Virus record (IMG/VR): IMGVR_UViG_3300027752_000054
Span: 1-34,720 of that record
Direction: 5' to 3' (one strand)
DNA: 34,720 nucleotides
Source of the DNA: a virus
The number at the start of each line of letters is the position of its first letter. Position 1 is the first letter of the stretch. This document shows, in pieces, positions 23,124 through 33,873 of this stretch. Position numbers and translations under genes: made by a program. The notes below the pieces were generated by a model that saw only the letters and a program-made list of their open reading frames with translations, was not told the DNA's origin and searched no databases.

Positions 23124-26100
23124 ATGGCAACAAGGATTAGACATAAAAGAAGTGCAGTAGCGGGTAACGTACCTAGCGTAGGACAACTTCAAAGCGGCGA
23201 ACTAGCAATCAACACAGCGGATGGTAAAGTATATTTACTACGTGATGATAACACTATTCAAGATATTACAAAACGAATCTTTGAAGGTGACAGTCAGTTA
23301 AAAGTTGATGACTTAGGTGCAGCCGATCAAGCACAGATTACTGCTACAATCAATAACACTGATAGATTTACTATTACAGATACAGATATTAACTTCAAAG
23401 ATGCAGTTAATATTGAAAATGCTGAAACACTTACTTTTAAAGAACTTTCTGCTTCAGGTGCAGACGGTGTCACGCTTAAAGCACCAAATACATTAGATGC
23501 TGGCTATACCTTAACATTGCCCTCCAGTCAAGGTACAATCGGTCAAATCCTATCAATTAACGGCGTTGGCGAACTATTCTTTAATGATGCTGATATTTTT
23601 GGCGGCAACGTTATTTACGTATCTGCCGAACAAGGCGATGATGCAAACGACGGACAAAGTGCTCCAGTTAAAACAGTTAAACGTGCTTGTCAGTTAGCTT
23701 CCGCACAAGTATACAATGCAGACGGTACTATTACATTTAAACGTATTAACATTAAAGTTGCTGTTGGTGACTATACAGAAGACAATCCAATTATTGTTCC
23801 GGATAACACAGTTATCAAAGGTGACGGTTTGCGTGGTTGTATTATTCGTCCTGCTAATGCTAACTTGGACATGCTACGTGTTCGTAACGCTTGTTACTTT
23901 GGTGAATTTACATTCCGCGACGGTGTTGATGATAACTTTGTTCCGCTTATTACAGCTGACTACGCTGTTGCATTTGACGATCCAACTGCTACTGACGTAA
24001 CAGACCGCGCAACATATCCAAACTTACCAAATACAAAACCAACTATTACAACATCGCCATATATCCAAAACGCAAGTATTATTTCGTTCTTAGGTATGAA
24101 CGGAGCAAAGATTGACGGTTCAAAAGTTGAATCTCCAAACGTTCCGTTCAACCAGATTGAAGCAGAAAATCCAGTAGTTGGCGCAGTACCTGAGCAAGGT
24201 AAATCAATGGTTGCTAACGCTTTTACTATTCTAAGTTTTGGCGGTACTGCTTGGCGTTTAACTAACGATGCTTATGCACAGATTGTGTCTTGTTTTGAAA
24301 TCTTCCTACTAAACGGTGTTTACACACAAAGTGGTGGTTACTGTTCTATTACCAACTCTGCTACAAACTTTGGGTTGTATGCGTTGAGAAGTAGTGGGTA
24401 TTCACCTAAAGCGTTCCAGTTTGACAGAGCATTTGTAACAGGCACAGGACAGTTTGAAGGCAAGCAAACAATAACTGCTGTTGGTATTAAACGTGATGCA
24501 CCAGTTGAAGAATTTGTTATTCGCTTCCGTTCACCAGGTTATAAGACAGCATCAGATCAACTTAAACTTAACAAAGATATTATTGCTAACGATGTTGTTA
24601 GTTGGATTAATACACAAGTATCTGGAGCATCTGCAAGTATCTGGGCAGGGTTTACATACAACGAAGATAAGTGTCGCAGAGATGTACAACTTTTACTAGA
24701 TGCAATTAGATATGACTTTTTGTTTAATAGTAACTACAGAAGTGTAAGTGCTGCACTAAGATACTTTAGTGGGTCATTTGCTGACGCAACATTTGCTGCA
24801 CAAAAAGCTCAACATATTGCATCGTTTGCACAAGCAAAAGCATATACTGCAAATGCACTTACTGATGCTACAGCAACAAGTAGAGCTAATGCACTTTGGG
24901 ACGAGATTATTGATATTATCACTAACGGTGATGTAAATACTGTTCCTGGTGATAGTGTTGCAGCAGCATACTCGTATCCAACTCCATCTAGCGGTAGCAA
25001 TAACGCAAGCGATGCAGGATTTGCAAATGCAGTAGCACAGTTACTTGCTAACAAACTATTCTTACAAAAAGAACTTACAGCATGGCTTAATGTACAGATT
25101 GCAGCAGAAAACTCGCCGTTTGTTAGTGGCTTTGCTTACAATGTGGCCAAGTGCGAAAGAGATACAGGATTAATTGTTAATGCACTTGTTTATGACTTAA
25201 CATACGGCGGTAACCTCGAAACATACAATGCAGCACTTGCTTACTTTGTTAACGGAGTTGCACAATACGGAACAGGACAGTTAGAAGAAACTGTTGCAGC
25301 ATACGAACGATTAAAAGTTATTATTGGTCAAGTTATTCAAGAAGAAACTGTTACCGTTAGTGCTGGTAACGCACAAACACAAGACACTAGCGGAACAGCA
25401 GGTAGCGAAACTGCTGCTAATTGGGCTACTGCTAGACTTGATGATATTACTGGATACTTAAATAGTTTAGGTGCTACACCTCCTACTGTTGTTAATCCAG
25501 ACATTACTTGGACTGCACAGACACTACAAGATGACTACAATATACTAGACTTTACTGGCAGAATTAATATTGCACAAAATGTTACACAATGGATTAATGA
25601 ACAAATACAAGCTAATATGTGGTATGGGTTTGTCTATAATCAAGTAAAGTGTAATAGAGATACTCAGCTGATTGTTGACGCAGTTGCACAAGACCTTTAT
25701 GATACTGGCAACAGATATTCACGTAGTGCAGGTCTTGCATATTATAGTCAAAACTTACAAGATAGTTCTCGTATCAGTATTAGTGGCCAAGAAATGCAAA
25801 CTATTGCAGCAATTGAAAGAGCAAAAATTGAAGCACTAACTTACATTACAGGTGAAAGTGCAGCAGTTCAAAACTTTGCTGCCGCCCATTTTGATATTGT
25901 AAAAACAATCATCAACGATCCAAGCGATCTTCCAGATCCAACAGAAGTGTCAAGCGAAGGCGACATTACAAACGACTACAAAACTACGCCAACTGAAACT
26001 GTATTTAATGCAGGGACAGATGTTACACCTGCTGTTAATGTTATTACTATTGTAGATCACGGCTTCTCAAATGGCCAGAAGGTTATTTACGATCCAGACG

Positions 26101-29100
26101 GAAATCCTGCTATCAAAGGTCTTGATGCAGAACAAACATATTATATTAAAATTATCAACGATGACGAGTTTAGTTTAACATTTGATGAATCAGGAGACTT
26201 TGGTGTTGATATCAAAGGTGTTGGTGTTAATAATCACAAGTTCTTCTCAAATGTTATTGAGTTCTTTGTTGAAGAAATTACTAGTTCTCACCAAACATAC
26301 CAAACATTAATATTAGAGTCTGGAGCTGAAAGTTACGAATTTATTCCTGGTAAAATAATTGCAGGTACAACTGGCACAAACAACAACAGTGCATTTGTAG
26401 CAAAATGGGAACCAAGAGACCGTAGACTTGTTGTTAGTATTGAAGAAGTTGCTGTTGGGTCAAGTACATTACGTGTACAGTTTGATGAAACAAGTATTAT
26501 TAGTGCAGACCATGCAAGCTCACCAAATGAAACTATTGGAGTTAATGAAGCTGCTGCAAAAACCGGACTTGGTACAGCAACATTCTCTATTACAGCTACA
26601 GACGGTAGTGCAAGTTTAACTAACTTAGCTGCGTTGCTAGAGAAGCAAGTTTGGTTCCACAGACCTAGTATTGTTAACTCGTCATCACACACTTGGGAAT
26701 ATGCAGGTTCTGGTGTTGACTATAATGCGTTGCCACAAAACGGTGGTAATACAAGAACTGAGTTTGAACAGTATGAAGAACTTCCAGGTCGTGTTTACTC
26801 TTCGGGTACAAACGAACTTGGTGACTTTAAAGTTGGTGACTTCATTACAGCGTTCAACAGAACAGGTAACATTACATTTAGAAACAAAGTGCAAGTGGAC
26901 GAACTCGATGCGCTCCGTCTAAGCCTTAGTGATGTTGCTATTGAAGAAATCTCAACAAGTGTTAACTTAGGTGATGACGAAATTGGCGGCTCAAGTAATT
27001 CAAGAATGGTTACACAGTTGGCAGTACGTTCGTTTATTAACAATAGACTTGGCGGCTTTGTTGACAAATCAGTTAGTACAGCGGCAGTGCCAGGTGCTAT
27101 TGTTCAACTTAACACCAACGGTCAGTTGAACGGCGATTTGATTCCTGCCACACGTCAGTTTACAAACACAAACACAGCAGGTTATTTGTCAAAACTACAA
27201 CAAGTTGACGATATTCCAGCTATTGATCTTAAAGCTGGTGACATTGCTACAGAGAACTACGAACAAGTAGAACTTACACTTAGTGGAAATATTACTGCTG
27301 CCGACGGCGCAGTTATTACACAACCTGGTATTGCAGGTGCTACTGGTTATGCAAAGGGTACATATGCAACAAGTGGAAACATCCTTGTTGCAACTTCAAC
27401 TGCGGCATGGAACGACCAAGATGACAGTACTGGCGACCCATGGGACGCCAGCGGTAGTGCTCCTAACTTGTTTGTTAACGGAGTTGATTCGGGTGTTAAG
27501 CCTACTGTTAAAGGTACAGTATCAGAGATTATTGATAACTTCTTCCTACGTAGTTCAAACACCAGTCAGTACTTGATACTAGACCCTGATGATACTTACA
27601 CCTTTACTAGTGCAGTTATTACAAAGGTTTCACGTAGTAGTAACATTTCTACTATCACAACTGACGGCGCCCACAACTTACAACCAGATGTTAATGTACA
27701 AATTTTGGTTCCGGATGATACATCATACAGTGAAAATACACTAGTACTAACTATTCCTACAGCAACAACATTTACTATTGCTAACACAGGCGATAACGAA
27801 AGTGAAAAAACTGTTCCAGGTACTGCAAGAACTATTGTCACTTCGGCAGATGGTAATGCACAAGGTGCTGTTACAGAAACACGGTATGGTATCTTAACTG
27901 GTGTTGATAATGCTAACATCACAGGCGGTAGTTTGTATACGCCAACTGATGCAACAAAAACTTATATAAATGTTCCATTTACAAACAACTCAGGCTCAGG
28001 CACAGGCGCACTAGCAGATATTACTGTTACAGCCGGGCAGATTACCGACGTTGATGTTAAGCGTGGTGGAACCGGTTATGATACTGCTGACCTACTAAGT
28101 GTTGCAGCATCAAGTGTTGGCGGCACTGGTAGTGGATTTGAAATTGAAGTAACTGCATTTGAAAAACGTGCATACGTTAATATCCTAGGCGGCGAACTAT
28201 ATGTTGCTAGTACATCAAGTATTGACTTTGTTGAAGACAACACATCTGTACAAAATGCAAAAACTATTAACTTAGATGATATTATTCAAAATAACTTCTT
28301 AGCTGGTGTTCTTGGTTCTGGCGGCGCAGTTAACTATACCGATTCTCGTATTACTATTCCAAATCACGGTTTAACAACTGGCGATCCCCTTACATATAAT
28401 ACAAACGGTAACGTTGCTATCGGCGGCATGACAAACGGATTAGTATACTATACTAAGAAGATAGACGACAATATCATTGAACTATATTCAGGATTTGCAA
28501 GATTAAATCAAATTGATTTCCTAAGTACTCCGGCTAACAACGGTCACACACTTACAAGAAATACAGTTAACATAGTTGATAATAGTATTGTAGTTTTAGG
28601 ACACGGTTTAACAACTGGCGATGCTATTAGAATAGAATCTCTGTCAGACGGTAGTTCATCAAATGTATTGTTTAGTATAAATGCAGAAGCTGTTGCATCT
28701 GGTTCAAGATTCTTTGTAGGATCAGTAACAACCAACAGTTTTACATTACACGAGCTACGCAGTGATGCATTGAGTAGTGCTAACGATCTAGTAACTAATT
28801 CTAAAGACATCGACGGTATTGGTGTAGGTAGTGCAAGCATTATTCAAAACAATGTTCAAGTTAATGGTGTTATTAACACTTCGAGTAGATTAATCCAAAA
28901 CTGGAATAGTTTGGCTGCAACAAACATCGATGCTGAAAATATTATTTCCGGTACAATTTCTCCTTCACGCTTGGGTGCCAGCGGTGTACCAAACAGTGAA
29001 ACAGCCTTATTTGGTGATAGTTCTTATAAAAATGTTGTACAAACTCTTAAAAAGCAAAATACAACTGATAACCCTATTACACTAACAGGTAGTAGCATCG

Positions 29101-32100
29101 GCGGCGAGTTCTACGGTGATCCTGTAAACATTGGTATTGCTAACGTAGACTTTGCAGCAATATCAACATTCTCAACATTAGGTGTTAGTAGATACTTACA
29201 AACGCAGTTTGATGTTAACAATAACGGCAGTGGCGAAGTGTTTATCAAAGATGGTGTTGTAGATGCAGGTACAGTAGATGGACTAGACAGTGCTTACTTC
29301 TTAAACCCAGCCAACTTAACAAGTCTTGTTCCAGTTTCAAGAGGTGGTACAAACATTAGTACATACGCAATCGGCGACATGATATATGCACAAACCACAG
29401 GTAGTTTAAACACTCTCAACATTGGTAGAAACAACAGTTTCTTAAAATCAAACGGTGTTACACCAGAATGGGGAACTGCACTAGATCTATCAGAAGGTCT
29501 CGATGTTGGTAACGCTTCACTTAACTCATCGAGTACAGGTAGCGGTAGTATTTATAATGCAAATGTTACTAGTATTGATATTGGTGGTGACGCAACTAAT
29601 ATTAGAATAGGTAATGCAACTACAACACGCAACTTACTATCGTTTGTCGATGGGTATGATGCAACTAGTTCGCAAGCTGTTGTAGTTGAGTTAACTAGTA
29701 TTACAGAAAATACAAATGGTGTAACTGCAAATGGTGATAAAGAAGTTCCAATAGCAGATACTTCTAATATCCAAGCTGGTATGCTTGTTACTGGTAGTGG
29801 AAGTATTCCATCAAACACAACAGTAAGTGGCGTTACAGCTGAATATATTTATATTAGTGTTGCAACAACTGGTACTATTACATCCGGTACTACATTGTCA
29901 TTTACATACACACCAAAAACACTTGGTGTAACTGCTGGTGATACCATTACTATTGCAAGTAGTGCAGTAACAAACTTAGATGGTACTTGGCCAGTAACAG
30001 GTGCTACATTTAACGCAACATCATTTACTATTCAAACCGATGCAAATGTTACGGCAGATCCGTTAGATGTTGTTCAAGGTACTATTAATATTGGCAACAA
30101 TATGATTATTAGAAATAGTACTGTTGTATTTGGTAATGCAGAAGCAAGTACTACACCTACTAGTGCAACACTTAAAGGTACAAGTGGCATCGGTACAAAC
30201 GTTGCAGGTGGTAGTGTTACTATCGAAGGCGGCGCAGGTACAGGTAATGCAACTGGTGGGAATGTTGTTATTAGAACCGGCGAAGTGTCAACTTCGAGCG
30301 ATATTGAACACACTGTTGCAACACGCTTAACTATTGATACAAGTGGTAAAGCAATATTTACAGGCGAAGTCAATGTTGATGCAATATTAAGTACAAGCGA
30401 AACAACCGTTGCGTTACTAAATGATACAGCAACAACTATCAATATGGGCGGCGCTGCTACTGCTATAAACGTTGGTGCAGCAACAGGCAAAACTACTTTT
30501 GCACACGATGTTGATGTTAACGGCGGCGACTTAGACACTGATCAAAGTACATTTAACTTGTTGGCAACTCCAACAACTGTTAACATTGCAGCAGCAGGAA
30601 CAACAATTAATATTGGTACTGGCGGCGATGGCGGCGGCACAACTACTATCGGACACGACTTGATTGTTACCGGAGACCTAACAGTTAATGGTGATACTAC
30701 AACTATTAATAGTACAACACTCACAGTTGACGATCTTAACATTGTTGTAGCAAGTGGCGCAGCCAACGGTGCAGCAGCAAACGGCGCAGGTATTACAGTT
30801 GATGGCGCAAATGCTACACTTACTTGGGACAATGCAAATACTAGTTGGGATTCATCAGAAGACTTTAACTTAGAAAGTGGAAAAGCATATTTTATTAATG
30901 ATGCAGATGTACTTAATAGTACAACACTTGGCGGCGCAGTTGTTAACAGTAGTCTACAACAGGTTGGAACTATCGGAACTGGTGTTTGGCAAGGTACAAT
31001 CGTTGATCCAACATACGGTGGCACTGGTATAAACAATGGTAGTAAAACTATTACACTTGGTGGCAACTTTACGCACACTGGTGCTCATACACTTGGAGTA
31101 ACAACTACAGGTGCAACAAGTATAATACTTCCAGTATCAGGAACACTTGCTATTACAGGCAACCCATTAAGTCAGTTTGCTGCAACTACAAGTGCGCAAC
31201 TACGTGGTGTAATAAGTGACGAAACAGGATCAGGAGCATTAGTATTTGCAACAAGTCCAAGTTTTACTACTAGTATTGATGCTGCTAGTGCAACAATGGG
31301 ACTGCTAGATTCAACTGCTACAACTATTAACATGGGTGGCGCTGCTACTACTGTTGAGATTGGTGCTGCAACTGGTACAACAACTGTACACAACAATGTT
31401 GACATTGATTTAGATTTGAATGTAGATGGCGGCGATATTACTACAGGCGCCGGAACATTTAATCTTGTTAATACAACTGCAACGACACTTAATATAGGTG
31501 GTGCAGCAACAACAGTTACCGCAGGTGCTACAACAGGTAACTTTAACATTAGAAATACAAATGTTAACTTAGCAGGCAATTTGTTTGTAAATGGTAATAC
31601 ACTTGACACAGATGAAACCGGTGTGTTTAACTTGTTAAAAGACAATGTTACAACACTAGCAATGGCACAAGCTGCTACTGAGATTGTAGTTGGTGAAACC
31701 AAAGCAGCAGCGACTCTTGCAGGCGACCTAGGTGAAATGATTGTACGTATGGATTTACGTACAAACACTGATATGTATGTTGATGGTGACTTATTTGTTA
31801 GCCGAATCAACAATACACCAATCGGCAATATAACACCAAGTACTGGCGCATTTACAACACTTGCTGCAAACAACTTTGTAACATTCACAGACGGTACAAA
31901 TGCAACAGGCGCAGCTTGGGCACAAGCAATAGCAGCAGTTAAAATAACAGGCGGCTTATGGGTCCAGCAAGACATACGTGCAGATAACTTTATCGGCGAT
32001 ATGAGTGCTGCATTCTTAACAAGTGGAACTATTCCAAATGCACGTATACAAGCAACTGGCGTAACACAACACCAGTTAAGTATTACAGGAACCGGTGCTC

Positions 32101-33866
32101 TAAATGCAGGTAGTATTACTAGTGGGTTTGGCAATATTAATATTGGTACAAGTATTTTCTCAGGTGACGGTAGTGGACTAACAACACTTAGTGCAACTGC
32201 CTTGAGCAGCGGCACTGTAGCAGATGCTAGAATATCGTCCAGCAGTATTACACAGCACCAAGCTGATATTACAGGAACAGGTATTCTAAACAGTGGTAGT
32301 ATTACTAGTGGGTTTGGAAGCATCAACATTGGTACTGATATAATCACTGCTAATGGTAGTGGATTAACAACACTTAATGCAAGTAACTTGAGTAGCGGTA
32401 CTGTTGATGGCGGCAGACTTGGTGGGAACCAAAGTATGGGAGGTATTAAAACCTTTACTAACACAACTGCTGCAACATCAGTTACAACTGGTGCAGTTAA
32501 AGTTTCAGGCGGTATGGGTGTTGCTGGTAACTTGTATGCTGGTAACTTCTACGGCAATGGCGCAAACATATCGGCTATTAACGCTGGCAACATTGGAAGT
32601 GGTACAGTTCCAAATGCACGTATTACAGGAACATACAGTAACTTAACTGGTACTGGTGCGCTTGATGCTGGTGAGATCAGCAGTGGATTTGGCAACATTA
32701 ATATTGGAACAAGTACATTTACTGGTAACGGTAGTGGCCTTACTGATGTAGATGCTGCAACACTAGATGGCATTGATAGTGCAAACTTCTTACGCAGTGA
32801 TACAGCTGATACAATGGCTGGCTTACTAACAATGTCACACGCTGGTGACGAAATGATTCGTTTGCAAGATACAAGTGCTACTGGTAATCCTTATATTAGT
32901 TGGTATCAATCAACTACAAGACGTGCTTATATGCAATATGTAGACAGCGGAGATACATTACTACTTAATAACGAAGGCGGTGCTGCATTACTTAGAATTA
33001 AGACAGGCACAAACGGATTAACATTCCAGTCTGGATCTGAATACACAGTATGGCACAGTGGCAACGACGGTGCTGGTAGTGGACTAGATGCTGATACACT
33101 TGATAGCCTAAGCAGTGGTAGTTTCCTACGCAGCGATGCTGCTGACAGCTTTAGTGGAACACTAAGTGGTGCTGGTAGTATTAACATCACAGGCAACATA
33201 ACTGCTGTTAACTTTACTGGTAACGGTAGTGGATTAACTGGATTGACTGCTGATAATGCCAACACACTAGACGGCATTGACAGTACTGGGTTCTTGAGAC
33301 TAGCTAACGGAGGCACTGTTACAGGAACATCGCAATTCCAAAGTAACCTAGGCACTACAAGTGGTACTTTAAGTTCTCCTCCTCTTCAGGTATATTCGAC
33401 AAGTACTAACTCAGCATTTATGAGTTTCCATAGAGGCGGCAGTTATGCGGTTAATATGGGTCTAGACAGTGATAACGTTCTGCGTATCGGCGGCTGGTCT
33501 GCTTCGGCAAATAGATTCCAACTGGATATGACTGGTAACTTAACGTTGGCAGGCGAAGTTACAGCATATTCTGATTCTAGACTAAAAGACAATATCGAAT
33601 TAGTAACTGATGCTTTAGGTAAAATTACAGCATTACGTGGCGTAACATTTACACGTAATGACCAAGACGATACCGAAAGACGTCATATGGGTGTTATTGC
33701 TCAAGAAGTTGAAACAGTAATGCCTGAGCTAGTAAGAACAGACAGTGCCGGTATTAAAACTGTTAACTACGGTGCTATGGCAGGTGCGTTTATCGAAGCG
33801 TTCAAAGAGCAACAAAGTCAGATCGATGAACTCCGTGCAATGGTACAAAAACTTTTAGATAAGTAA
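23124..33866 (+). CDS. Giant tail-fibre-type protein, 3580 aa, with C-terminal S74 chaperone domain
   Basis: One 10.7-kb frame. The N-terminus (RIRHKRSAVAGNVPSVGQLQ, then SGELAINTADGKVYL) is the form common at the start of marine T4-like fibre proteins. Residues about 155-440 resemble a beta-helix module with YVSAEQGDDANDGQSA and NACYFGEFTFRDG, paralogous to that of the 3133-aa protein. Three KC-x-RD repeats are centred on C517, C677 and C843. Several E1-FCCH-like beta domains (near 970, 1500, 1740 and 1815), loose shaft repeats, and GNGSGLT/LDGIDS-x-x-FLRSD repeats follow. The last 100 residues, from SDSRLKDNI (S3483, K3488), are Peptidase_S74: an intramolecular chaperone that trimerises fibres and normally cuts itself off at this Ser, ending in a coiled coil. 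AGGAGG (23108-23113) is 10 bases before the ATG. Likely a long trimeric adsorption fibre; the receptor is unknown. Confidence 0.85.
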   Translation: MATRIRHKRSAVAGNVPSVGQLQSGELAINTADGKVYLLRDDNTIQDITKRIFEGDSQLKVDDLGAADQAQITATINNTDRFTITDTDINFKDAVNIENAETLTFKELSASGADGVTLKAPNTLDAGYTLTLPSSQGTIGQILSINGVGELFFNDADIFGGNVIYVSAEQGDDANDGQSAPVKTVKRACQLASAQVYNADGTITFKRINIKVAVGDYTEDNPIIVPDNTVIKGDGLRGCIIRPANANLDMLRVRNACYFGEFTFRDGVDDNFVPLITADYAVAFDDPTATDVTDRATYPNLPNTKPTITTSPYIQNASIISFLGMNGAKIDGSKVESPNVPFNQIEAENPVVGAVPEQGKSMVANAFTILSFGGTAWRLTNDAYAQIVSCFEIFLLNGVYTQSGGYCSITNSATNFGLYALRSSGYSPKAFQFDRAFVTGTGQFEGKQTITAVGIKRDAPVEEFVIRFRSPGYKTASDQLKLNKDIIANDVVSWINTQVSGASASIWAGFTYNEDKCRRDVQLLLDAIRYDFLFNSNYRSVSAALRYFSGSFADATFAAQKAQHIASFAQAKAYTANALTDATATSRANALWDEIIDIITNGDVNTVPGDSVAAAYSYPTPSSGSNNASDAGFANAVAQLLANKLFLQKELTAWLNVQIAAENSPFVSGFAYNVAKCERDTGLIVNALVYDLTYGGNLETYNAALAYFVNGVAQYGTGQLEETVAAYERLKVIIGQVIQEETVTVSAGNAQTQDTSGTAGSETAANWATARLDDITGYLNSLGATPPTVVNPDITWTAQTLQDDYNILDFTGRINIAQNVTQWINEQIQANMWYGFVYNQVKCNRDTQLIVDAVAQDLYDTGNRYSRSAGLAYYSQNLQDSSRISISGQEMQTIAAIERAKIEALTYITGESAAVQNFAAAHFDIVKTIINDPSDLPDPTEVSSEGDITNDYKTTPTETVFNAGTDVTPAVNVITIVDHGFSNGQKVIYDPDGNPAIKGLDAEQTYYIKIINDDEFSLTFDESGDFGVDIKGVGVNNHKFFSNVIEFFVEEITSSHQTYQTLILESGAESYEFIPGKIIAGTTGTNNNSAFVAKWEPRDRRLVVSIEEVAVGSSTLRVQFDETSIISADHASSPNETIGVNEAAAKTGLGTATFSITATDGSASLTNLAALLEKQVWFHRPSIVNSSSHTWEYAGSGVDYNALPQNGGNTRTEFEQYEELPGRVYSSGTNELGDFKVGDFITAFNRTGNITFRNKVQVDELDALRLSLSDVAIEEISTSVNLGDDEIGGSSNSRMVTQLAVRSFINNRLGGFVDKSVSTAAVPGAIVQLNTNGQLNGDLIPATRQFTNTNTAGYLSKLQQVDDIPAIDLKAGDIATENYEQVELTLSGNITAADGAVITQPGIAGATGYAKGTYATSGNILVATSTAAWNDQDDSTGDPWDASGSAPNLFVNGVDSGVKPTVKGTVSEIIDNFFLRSSNTSQYLILDPDDTYTFTSAVITKVSRSSNISTITTDGAHNLQPDVNVQILVPDDTSYSENTLVLTIPTATTFTIANTGDNESEKTVPGTARTIVTSADGNAQGAVTETRYGILTGVDNANITGGSLYTPTDATKTYINVPFTNNSGSGTGALADITVTAGQITDVDVKRGGTGYDTADLLSVAASSVGGTGSGFEIEVTAFEKRAYVNILGGELYVASTSSIDFVEDNTSVQNAKTINLDDIIQNNFLAGVLGSGGAVNYTDSRITIPNHGLTTGDPLTYNTNGNVAIGGMTNGLVYYTKKIDDNIIELYSGFARLNQIDFLSTPANNGHTLTRNTVNIVDNSIVVLGHGLTTGDAIRIESLSDGSSSNVLFSINAEAVASGSRFFVGSVTTNSFTLHELRSDALSSANDLVTNSKDIDGIGVGSASIIQNNVQVNGVINTSSRLIQNWNSLAATNIDAENIISGTISPSRLGASGVPNSETALFGDSSYKNVVQTLKKQNTTDNPITLTGSSIGGEFYGDPVNIGIANVDFAAISTFSTLGVSRYLQTQFDVNNNGSGEVFIKDGVVDAGTVDGLDSAYFLNPANLTSLVPVSRGGTNISTYAIGDMIYAQTTGSLNTLNIGRNNSFLKSNGVTPEWGTALDLSEGLDVGNASLNSSSTGSGSIYNANVTSIDIGGDATNIRIGNATTTRNLLSFVDGYDATSSQAVVVELTSITENTNGVTANGDKEVPIADTSNIQAGMLVTGSGSIPSNTTVSGVTAEYIYISVATTGTITSGTTLSFTYTPKTLGVTAGDTITIASSAVTNLDGTWPVTGATFNATSFTIQTDANVTADPLDVVQGTINIGNNMIIRNSTVVFGNAEASTTPTSATLKGTSGIGTNVAGGSVTIEGGAGTGNATGGNVVIRTGEVSTSSDIEHTVATRLTIDTSGKAIFTGEVNVDAILSTSETTVALLNDTATTINMGGAATAINVGAATGKTTFAHDVDVNGGDLDTDQSTFNLLATPTTVNIAAAGTTINIGTGGDGGGTTTIGHDLIVTGDLTVNGDTTTINSTTLTVDDLNIVVASGAANGAAANGAGITVDGANATLTWDNANTSWDSSEDFNLESGKAYFINDADVLNSTTLGGAVVNSSLQQVGTIGTGVWQGTIVDPTYGGTGINNGSKTITLGGNFTHTGAHTLGVTTTGATSIILPVSGTLAITGNPLSQFAATTSAQLRGVISDETGSGALVFATSPSFTTSIDAASATMGLLDSTATTINMGGAATTVEIGAATGTTTVHNNVDIDLDLNVDGGDITTGAGTFNLVNTTATTLNIGGAATTVTAGATTGNFNIRNTNVNLAGNLFVNGNTLDTDETGVFNLLKDNVTTLAMAQAATEIVVGETKAAATLAGDLGEMIVRMDLRTNTDMYVDGDLFVSRINNTPIGNITPSTGAFTTLAANNFVTFTDGTNATGAAWAQAIAAVKITGGLWVQQDIRADNFIGDMSAAFLTSGTIPNARIQATGVTQHQLSITGTGALNAGSITSGFGNINIGTSIFSGDGSGLTTLSATALSSGTVADARISSSSITQHQADITGTGILNSGSITSGFGSINIGTDIITANGSGLTTLNASNLSSGTVDGGRLGGNQSMGGIKTFTNTTAATSVTTGAVKVSGGMGVAGNLYAGNFYGNGANISAINAGNIGSGTVPNARITGTYSNLTGTGALDAGEISSGFGNINIGTSTFTGNGSGLTDVDAATLDGIDSANFLRSDTADTMAGLLTMSHAGDEMIRLQDTSATGNPYISWYQSTTRRAYMQYVDSGDTLLLNNEGGAALLRIKTGTNGLTFQSGSEYTVWHSGNDGAGSGLDADTLDSLSSGSFLRSDAADSFSGTLSGAGSINITGNITAVNFTGNGSGLTGLTADNANTLDGIDSTGFLRLANGGTVTGTSQFQSNLGTTSGTLSSPPLQVYSTSTNSAFMSFHRGGSYAVNMGLDSDNVLRIGGWSASANRFQLDMTGNLTLAGEVTAYSDSRLKDNIELVTDALGKITALRGVTFTRNDQDDTERRHMGVIAQEVETVMPELVRTDSAGIKTVNYGAMAGAFIEAFKEQQSQIDELRAMVQKLLDK
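24672..25652 (+). repeat. Three copies of the KC-x-RD repeat in the 3580-aa protein
   Basis: Anchors are Cys codons at 24672, 25152 and 25650 (C517, C677 and C843), spaced 160 and 166 residues. They read KCRRDVQLLLDAIRYD, KCERDTGLIVNALVYD and KCNRDTQLIVDAVAQD. They are the same repeat as in the 3133-aa protein and lie in the same place relative to the shared N- and C-flanking modules, so the two genes differ mainly by repeat number in this section. Confidence 0.8.
32080..33300 (+). repeat. Fibre shaft repeats before the S74 domain
   Basis: A unit of the form TGTGALNAGSITSGFGNINI, then GT-x-x-x-x-GNGSGLTxL, then a variable LSSGTV or LDGIDSxxFLRSD phrase, occurs near 32090-32215, 32275-32400 and 32645-32810, with shorter partial copies near 33085-33295. 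Such repeats are typical of fibre distal shafts that carry an S74 chaperone and were probably copied by recombination. Confidence 0.75.
33570..33866 (+). other. Peptidase_S74 intramolecular chaperone domain
   Basis: The domain begins SDSRLKDNIE, with Ser and Lys five residues apart as in the self-cleaving dyad of endosialidase-type chaperones. It contains GVIAQEVETVMPELV and VNYGAMAGAFIEAFKE, and ends in a heptad helix QIDELRAMVQKLL. All key residues of the family are visible, so cleavage before S3483 to release about 98 residues is expected. Confidence 0.9.
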
Positions 33867-33873
33867 TAATAAC

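Noticed and set aside
31172-32464. 430-codon open frame on the minus strand
   Set aside because: It mirrors the 3580-aa fibre gene. The Thr/Gly/Ala-rich repeat codons (aca, gca, ggt) rarely give stops in reverse. The peptide is low-complexity Pro/Val/Ser and has no ribosome site.
13555-33866. Diversity-generating retroelement or tail-fibre inversion cassette
   Set aside because: No reverse transcriptase, template/variable repeat pair with adenine-biased changes, or invertase site is visible. The repeats here are dispersed protein repeats.
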